Source: Clostridiaceae bacterium
GTDB taxonomy: Bacteria > Bacillota > Clostridia > Oscillospirales > Acutalibacteraceae
Assembly (NCBI GenBank): GCA_016292785.1
Contig: JAEDFL010000057.1
Span: 1-10,990, forward strand
DNA length: 10,990 nt
Direction: 5' to 3'
The position numbers and the translations under genes were made by a program. The first letter of the stretch is position 1. Every line of letters begins with the position of its first letter. Shown piece by piece: positions 6,761 to 10,990 of the stretch. Under the pieces are notes generated by a model. It was not told the origin of the DNA. It saw only the letters and a program-made list of their open reading frames with translations, and did no database searches.

Positions 6761-8012
6761 ATTTTTTGATATCAGCGACAAGGTACAGTCTGCGGCGGAC
6801 ATGGCATTGGAAAAAATCAAGCCGTGCTTTGCCGAGACCGATGAAATAACGGAATACAATCAGCAGAAGGTGCTTTCCGCTTTTATAAAAAACGGAGTCA
6901 GCGAGGCTATGTTTGCCGAAAGCACAGGCTACGGCTACGGCGACAGGGGACGTGAGGTTATCGACCTTGTTGCGGCGGATATTTTCGGAGCCGAGGATGC
7001 TCTTGTCCGTCACAATTTCACCTGCGGAACGCATACTCTGGCGGTCGCTCTGTTCGGTATGCTCCGACCGGGCGACGTGATGCTCTGCGTCACGGGACTT
7101 CCATACGATACCATTCATTCGGTTATCGGAATTGACGGCAAGGGTGACGGATCGCTTGCCGATTACGGAATTGAATACAAGCAGGTCGATCTCAGGGACG
7201 GCAAACCCGACTATGACGAAATAGCCGTTAGGGTTAAGGCTGAACAGCCGAAGCTTGTCTACATTCAGCGTTCGAGGGGTTATTCTCTCAGACCGAGCCT
7301 TTCCTGCGAGGAGATAGAAAGAATAATAAAGGTCGTTAAGGAAAACAGCAATGCCGACGTAATGGTCGATAACTGCTACGGTGAGTTTACTCAGAAAATT
7401 GAGCCTACTCAGGTCGGAGCTGATATAATCGCAGGCTCGCTTATCAAAAATGCGGGCGGTGGAATTGCCAAAACGGGAGGCTACATAGCAGGAAGGGCGG
7501 ATCTTGTCGAAAAGATATCCTACCGCCTGACTACACCCGGTCTCGGCAGGGAGGTCGGTGCAACTCTCGGTCATTCGAGAGAATTGTTTATGGGACTTTT
7601 CTTCGCTCCGCATACGGTGGGCGAGGCTGTTAAGTCGGCACGCTTTGCGGCGGCTTTGTTTGAAGAATTCGGCTTCGGTACAACGCCGAAAAGCACGGAC
7701 GGCAGATTTGACATCGTTCAGAGCGTCATGCTCCGCAACGAGGAAAACCTGATCGCTTTCTGTCAGGGTATGCAGAAAGGCGCACCGATTGATTCGTTTG
7801 TAACTCCCGAACCGTGGGATATGCCCGGCTATGACAGCAAGGTCATAATGTCCGCAGGAGCTTTCACGGGCGGAGCTTCGATTGAGCTTTCCGCAGACGC
7901 TCCGCTCAGAGAGCCGTTTGCCGTTTATATGCAGGGCGGTCTGAATTTCCACAGCGCAAAGATCGGAATTATGCTTGCCGCCGAGGAAATGGCAAAAAGG
8001 GGACTGATATAA
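6750..8012 (+). CDS. Methionine gamma-lyase / 'aluminium resistance' family PLP-dependent enzyme
   Basis: This 420-residue protein belongs to the fold-type I PLP family often annotated as methionine gamma-lyase or aluminium resistance protein (YnbB-like in Bacillus). Supporting features are the cofactor phosphate loop around TCGTHT (91-96), the cofactor-binding Asp in VDNCYGEF (D207), and LIKNAGGG (231-238), in which K233 is the likely Schiff-base lysine. GYIAGR and LTTPGLGREVGATLG after it are characteristic of this family. Length is normal and no key residue is missing. If the name is right, the enzyme cleaves a C-S bond of methionine, cysteine or cystathionine-like substrates to give a 2-oxoacid, ammonia and a thiol; physiological activity for the family is poorly defined. 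GGAG lies 11 nt before the start, and translation overlaps the acetyltransferase by 11 nt. Following two aminopeptidases, it could use released sulfur amino acids; this is inference. Confidence 0.9.
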   Translation: MNSEFFDISDKVQSAADMALEKIKPCFAETDEITEYNQQKVLSAFIKNGVSEAMFAESTGYGYGDRGREVIDLVAADIFGAEDALVRHNFTCGTHTLAVALFGMLRPGDVMLCVTGLPYDTIHSVIGIDGKGDGSLADYGIEYKQVDLRDGKPDYDEIAVRVKAEQPKLVYIQRSRGYSLRPSLSCEEIERIIKVVKENSNADVMVDNCYGEFTQKIEPTQVGADIIAGSLIKNAGGGIAKTGGYIAGRADLVEKISYRLTTPGLGREVGATLGHSRELFMGLFFAPHTVGEAVKSARFAAALFEEFGFGTTPKSTDGRFDIVQSVMLRNEENLIAFCQGMQKGAPIDSFVTPEPWDMPGYDSKVIMSAGAFTGGASIELSADAPLREPFAVYMQGGLNFHSAKIGIMLAAEEMAKRGLI

Positions 8013-8696
8013 TTGAAATATGACGGAATATTTCCCGAAACTCTTGCGCTGATGGCGCAGAACAGGTTTGAAAACAGCAAAAGCTTTTATGAGGAACACA
8101 AGCAGGAGCTGAAGGACGGATTTACCGTTCCGCTTCGTCAGATTGCAATGGCACTCGGTAGCAAGGTGTTTGCACTCGACGATATGATAGTGACCGATCC
8201 CGTGAGAATGGTTTCAAGGATCAGGAGGGACAACCGCTACACAAAGGACAAGTCTCTTTACCGTGACCACCTTTGGGTTATGTTTATGAGAAACAAGCAC
8301 GAATGGATGAATTATCCGTGTATGTGGTTTGAGGTCAATCAGGACTGCTGGGGTTACGGAGTGGGAACGTATTATGCCGACGCTCAGTTTCTTGAATTAT
8401 ACAGAAAGGCTCTGCTTGAACGGCCGAAGGAATTTCTTGACGCAGTTCACCGTGCCGAGAATACGGGAGCCGAATGCCTTAATATATATTATAAGAAAAA
8501 GAAACCCGGCAATCCGACTGCGGAGATTGAGCCGTATTACAATATAAAATCATTGGGATATATGAAGATCAGAACGGACTTCAAAACACTTGAGAGTGAA
8601 AAAGTTATTGATGAGGTCGGCAGGGCTTTTGATGAATTTGCCGGACTTTATCTTTTCCTTAAATCAGTTGCAGACGAAAGGACGATGTTAAAATGA
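8013..8696 (+). CDS. DUF2461 family protein
   Basis: This 227-residue protein matches the DUF2461 (TIGR02453-like) family: an N-terminal segment of the type F-x(n)-NRFENSKSFYEEHK (about 18-30), a central RIRRDNRYTKDKSLYRDHLW block (69-88), and a WFEV...WGYGVG region (105-118). The biochemical function of the family is unknown. It has no signal peptide or membrane segment, so it should be cytoplasmic. The start is a TTG at 8013, immediately after the preceding stop, with AAGGGG about 10 nt upstream; no in-frame ATG near the beginning would keep the conserved N-terminus. The stop overlaps the next start by 4 nt (ATGA). The very tight spacing to both neighbours suggests it is expressed at a fixed ratio to them. 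Confidence 0.82.
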   Translation: MKYDGIFPETLALMAQNRFENSKSFYEEHKQELKDGFTVPLRQIAMALGSKVFALDDMIVTDPVRMVSRIRRDNRYTKDKSLYRDHLWVMFMRNKHEWMNYPCMWFEVNQDCWGYGVGTYYADAQFLELYRKALLERPKEFLDAVHRAENTGAECLNIYYKKKKPGNPTAEIEPYYNIKSLGYMKIRTDFKTLESEKVIDEVGRAFDEFAGLYLFLKSVADERTMLK

Positions 8697-10213
8697 GCTT
8701 CAAGGGATTTAAAAGCGGAACGGATATCCGAGGCTTCGGAGCGGAGCAGTTCAGCGGCGAGGAGCTTTATCTCAGCGACGCCTTTGTCGGCGCAGTTGCG
8801 GAAAGCTTTGCGAAATGGCTGAGCGGCAGGACAGGAAAGCGGACAGATGAAATTTCCGTTTCTGTCGGACGTGATTCCCGTGTTTCGGGACCGAGAATTA
8901 TGGCGGCGGCTGTAACTGCGCTTACGGCAAACGGAGTAAAGGTCTTTAACTGCGGACTTTCCTCAACTCCCGCAATGTTTATGTCAACGCTCGACCTCAA
9001 ATGTGACGGAGCTATTCAGATCACGGCAAGTCATCATCCGTGGGAGAGAAACGGACTGAAATTTTTCACTCCCGACGGCGGACTTGAGGGCGAGGATATC
9101 GCCGTGCTTCTCTCCGATGCGGAAAAGATTTACGGCAGGGAATATAAAGCCGTGATGTCGCTTTGCGTTGATACGGATTATATGAAAATCTACTGCTCGC
9201 ATCTGCGTGAAATGATAAAAAAGGGCGTAAACGCCGAGAAATACGACAAGCCGCTTTCAGGCTTCAAGATCATTGTTGACGCAGGAAACGGAGTCGGCGG
9301 ATTTTACGCAACCGATGTGCTTGCACCCCTCGGCGCGGATATTGAGGGCAGTCAGTTCCTTGATCCGGACGGAATGTTCCCCAATCATATTCCGAATCCC
9401 GAAAATGCGGAAGCTATGGACTCCGTATCCAAGGCGACGGTTGAAAGCAAAGCCGATCTCGGAATAATTTTCGATACCGATGTTGACCGTGCAGGCTGTG
9501 TAGATTCCGACGGAGAGGAGATCAACCGCAACCGTCTTGTTGCCCTTGCATCATATATTGCGCTTGAGGGACATGACGGCGGAGTGATTGTCACCGACTC
9601 GGTAACCTCGGACGGTCTCAGGGAATACATAGAATATCTCGGCGGAGAGCATTACCGCTTCAAGAGGGGATACAGAAACGTTATCAACAAGCAGATCGAA
9701 CTGAACAAAAACGGAAAATTCTGCCCTCTTGCAATGGAGACCTCAGGTCATGCGGCTTTCAAGGAGAATTACTACCTTGACGACGGCGCTTACCTTATGA
9801 CGAAAATAGTCATTATGCTTGCCCGTGATAAGTCGGGAGATGCGATCAAGAAAATCCTTGCTTCTCTCAAACAGCCTGCCGAGGCTAAGGAGCTTCGCTT
9901 TGCAATAAACTGTGAGGATTTCAGAGCCTACGGTGAAAAGGTGATTGCCGAGCTTGAAAAGCACTATGCCGATAAGAACGGCTGGACTATTGCCGACGAC
10001 AACCGTGAGGGCTTGAGAATATCTGCGGATAAGGATAACGGAAACGGCTGGCTGCTTCTTCGTCTCAGCGTTCATGATCCCGTTATGCCGTTTAATATGG
10101 AAAGCAACGAGGAAGGCGGAGTTAAGAAAATCGCCGCCGATTTCTACGAGTTTATAAAAAATTTCGACAAGCTCAATATTGAGCCTATCGAAAAATTTAT
10201 CGGTATAAAATAA
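8693..10213 (+). CDS. Alpha-D-phosphohexomutase (phosphomannomutase/phosphoglucomutase)
   Basis: The enzyme moves phosphate between C6 and C1 of a hexose (mannose or glucose phosphates), supplying precursors for sugar nucleotides and cell-surface glycans. The 506 residues carry all four family loops in order: phosphoserine loop TASHHP (S113), metal loop DTDVDR (D261, D263, D265), sugar-recognition loop ETSGH (349-353) and a C-terminal phosphate-binding region RLSVHDPVMPFNMES (457-471). The last loop replaces the common RPSGTEP-like sequence and places this protein in the subgroup with H-D-P and an N-x-E-S tail, distinct from GlmM. ETSGH rather than GEMSGH is also subgroup-like, so substrate is uncertain between mannose and glucose. 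AAAGGA precedes the ATG by about 10 nt. It is the last gene of the operon and is followed directly by a strong terminator. It could also feed the LCP-linked glycopolymer pathway nearby; this is speculative. Confidence 0.92.
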   Translation: MSFKGFKSGTDIRGFGAEQFSGEELYLSDAFVGAVAESFAKWLSGRTGKRTDEISVSVGRDSRVSGPRIMAAAVTALTANGVKVFNCGLSSTPAMFMSTLDLKCDGAIQITASHHPWERNGLKFFTPDGGLEGEDIAVLLSDAEKIYGREYKAVMSLCVDTDYMKIYCSHLREMIKKGVNAEKYDKPLSGFKIIVDAGNGVGGFYATDVLAPLGADIEGSQFLDPDGMFPNHIPNPENAEAMDSVSKATVESKADLGIIFDTDVDRAGCVDSDGEEINRNRLVALASYIALEGHDGGVIVTDSVTSDGLREYIEYLGGEHYRFKRGYRNVINKQIELNKNGKFCPLAMETSGHAAFKENYYLDDGAYLMTKIVIMLARDKSGDAIKKILASLKQPAEAKELRFAINCEDFRAYGEKVIAELEKHYADKNGWTIADDNREGLRISADKDNGNGWLLLRLSVHDPVMPFNMESNEEGGVKKIAADFYEFIKNFDKLNIEPIEKFIGIK

Positions 10214-10220
10214 TCAAAAC

Positions 10221-10263
10221 AAAACCGCAAAACGATCGGTAAATCCTTTCGCTTTGCGGTTTT
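10221..10263. terminator. Bidirectional rho-independent terminator
   Basis: AAAACCGCAAA (10221-10231) pairs with TTTGCGGTTTT (10253-10263). The stem extends by a further CGA/TCG after one A-C mismatch, giving a stem of up to 15 positions with a 13-nt loop. It begins 7 nt after the hexomutase stop and ends in a T-run on the plus strand. The A-rich left side gives a T-rich tail on the minus strand, so it can also end the convergent DUF378 transcript. Confidence 0.85.
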
Positions 10264-10272
10264 TCGGATCTC

Positions 10273-10491
10273 TTATTCCATCGTTGTACCGACTTCAAGC
10301 TCTTTCCTGTCTCTGAAAAGCATTGAGATGCACCAAATGCCGGCGAGAGCAACGATCGTGAAAATAATTCGGCTGACGATTGCGTCCTGACCGCCGAAAA
10401 TCCAACCCACGATGTCGAACTTGAAAAGTCCGATCGAGCCCCAGTTGATAGCTCCGATGATGACCAGTATCAATGAGATCTTATCAATCAT
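10273..10491 (-). CDS. DUF378 family small membrane protein
   Basis: A 72-residue protein of the DUF378 (YuzA-like) family, function unknown. It contains two membrane segments (about 5-23 and 41-59). The first holds the family hallmark GAINWGSIG (13-21), with LFKFDIVGWIFGG following. The second is followed by a short charged tail (FRDRKELEVGTTME). GGAG lies 8 nt before the ATG. It is monocistronic, convergent with the hexomutase operon and shares its terminator. I found no confident promoter on the minus strand upstream: TTGCGA at 10553-10548 is the best -35, but no convincing -10 lies at normal distance. Confidence 0.87.
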   Translation of the reverse strand: MIDKISLILVIIGAINWGSIGLFKFDIVGWIFGGQDAIVSRIIFTIVALAGIWCISMLFRDRKELEVGTTME

Positions 10492-10641
10492 ATTTTCATC
10501 TCCTAATTGTTTCTCGTTCTTATTATTTCTGTATTTTGTTTTATTATTCGCAAGTTTACATCACTTTTATTTAATTTGTAAAAATATTTCAAAATATATT
10601 CTGATTTATATTTAAAATATAACAAAAACATAAAATTTGTA

Positions 10642-10670
10642 TTGACTATACACAATAATAATGCTATAAT
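10642..10670 (+). promoter_or_regulatory. Strong near-consensus promoter of the secreted-protein gene
   Basis: TTGACT (10642-10647) and TATAAT (10665-10670) are exactly 17 bp apart, and TGC before the -10 makes it an extended -10. This is the best sigma-A-type promoter in the window. The region upstream is very AT-rich, with a TATATTTAAAATATA palindrome (10607-10621) that may act as an UP-type element. The predicted leader is about 33 nt. An ATGCT/AGCAT inverted repeat (10661-10676) overlaps the -10. Confidence 0.75.
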
Positions 10671-10710
10671 CAGCATAACCGGTATACTCTTAATTTAAGG
10701 AGGAGTTTAA

Positions 10711-10990
10711 ATGAATAAAGTCCATCGAGTGGGCAAAAAAACGTTGTCCGTCATACTGGCGCTTACGTTTGTGCTCACAACCCTTGTCTGTTTTGACATC
10801 GGAGCATTGTTCGGCTCTGCCGTCGATACATCTTCGGCGATCACAGTAACCGACAACAGTATTCCGAACGTGTATTTCTATGCACCTGAACAAGTTTATC
10901 TTGAGCCGTCCTTAACAGGATACACAGCTCAGGGTAAGTACAATTACCAGTGGTTTGTTGACTCGACGGTTGATTCATCTACAAACCTTG
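10711..10990 (+). CDS. Secreted protein with N-terminal signal peptide (partial, runs off the window)
   Basis: The first 93 residues of an open frame that continues past the window. AAGGAGGAG ends 5 nt before the ATG, an excellent ribosome binding site. Residues 1-10 are basic (K3, R6, K9, K10) and 11-34 are hydrophobic. A signal-peptidase site is likely after about residue 36 (ALFGSA before VDTSS), so the protein is probably exported. The following mature part (about 37-93) is polar and rich in Tyr, Ser, Thr, Val and Pro; NYQWFVDS near the end recalls a beta-sandwich (Ig-like or carbohydrate-binding) strand, but that is only an impression. I do not recognise the family. The near-consensus promoter, extended -10 and strong ribosome binding site suggest high expression, as for abundant surface or extracellular proteins. 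Full length and domains lie outside the window. Confidence 0.72.
   Translation, partial: MNKVHRVGKKTLSVILALTFVLTTLVCFDIGALFGSAVDTSSAITVTDNSIPNVYFYAPEQVYLEPSLTGYTAQGKYNYQWFVDSTVDSSTNL

Noticed and set aside
6741..8099. A 452-codon open frame on the minus strand opposite the PLP enzyme
   Set aside because: It is the mirror of a strongly supported gene with intact family motifs, has no ribosome binding site, and its protein is Cys/Arg/Ser-rich without recognisable domains. It reflects the codon usage of the true gene.
10661..10676. ATGCT-N6-AGCAT inverted repeat over the -10 of the secreted-protein promoter as an operator
   Set aside because: The arms are only 5 bp and partly made of the extended -10 itself, so chance is likely. 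It is mentioned with the promoter but not listed as a separate site.

Overview
This window looks like chromosomal DNA from a Gram-positive anaerobe of the class Clostridia, most likely a Ruminococcaceae/Oscillospiraceae-type gut or rumen bacterium. The reasons are strong GGAGG ribosome binding sites, moderate GC with AT-rich promoters, a BceAB-type peptide-resistance transporter, an LCP cell-wall enzyme and tandem M42 aminopeptidases. The family assignment is inference from gene style; no rRNA or other decisive marker is present. I see no tRNA, rRNA, CRISPR array, insertion sequence or phage gene.

Left block (1-3810, minus strand). A BceAB-type ABC transporter occupies the left edge. Its permease runs off the window and its ATPase overlaps it by 4 nt. 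Upstream of the ATPase is a perfect TTACA-N4-TGTAA palindrome, the known binding motif of BceR-type response regulators, followed by an extended -10 promoter. No kinase or regulator gene is visible. Further upstream on the same strand is a membrane-anchored LytR-CpsA-Psr (LCP) protein, separated from the transporter by a 13-bp hairpin. These genes suggest a cell-envelope maintenance and antimicrobial-peptide defence region.

Centre (3811-10263, plus strand). A divergent promoter region leads into a tight six-gene operon in which every junction overlaps or abuts: two M42 metallo-aminopeptidases, a GNAT acetyltransferase, a PLP enzyme of the methionine gamma-lyase/'aluminium resistance' family, a DUF2461 protein and an alpha-D-phosphohexomutase. 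The operon ends at a clear bidirectional terminator. The first four genes fit peptide breakdown and amino-acid/C-S metabolism. The last two do not obviously belong, so this combination is the most interesting unexplained association here.

Right edge (10273-10990). A small DUF378 membrane protein is on the minus strand, convergent with the operon. Then a near-consensus promoter and a strong ribosome binding site drive the start of a secreted protein with a signal peptide, cut off by the window end.

The genes mostly belong to known families. The points worth following are the orphan BceR-type operator, the duplicated and diverged M42 pair, the composition of the six-gene operon, and the strongly promoted secreted protein.
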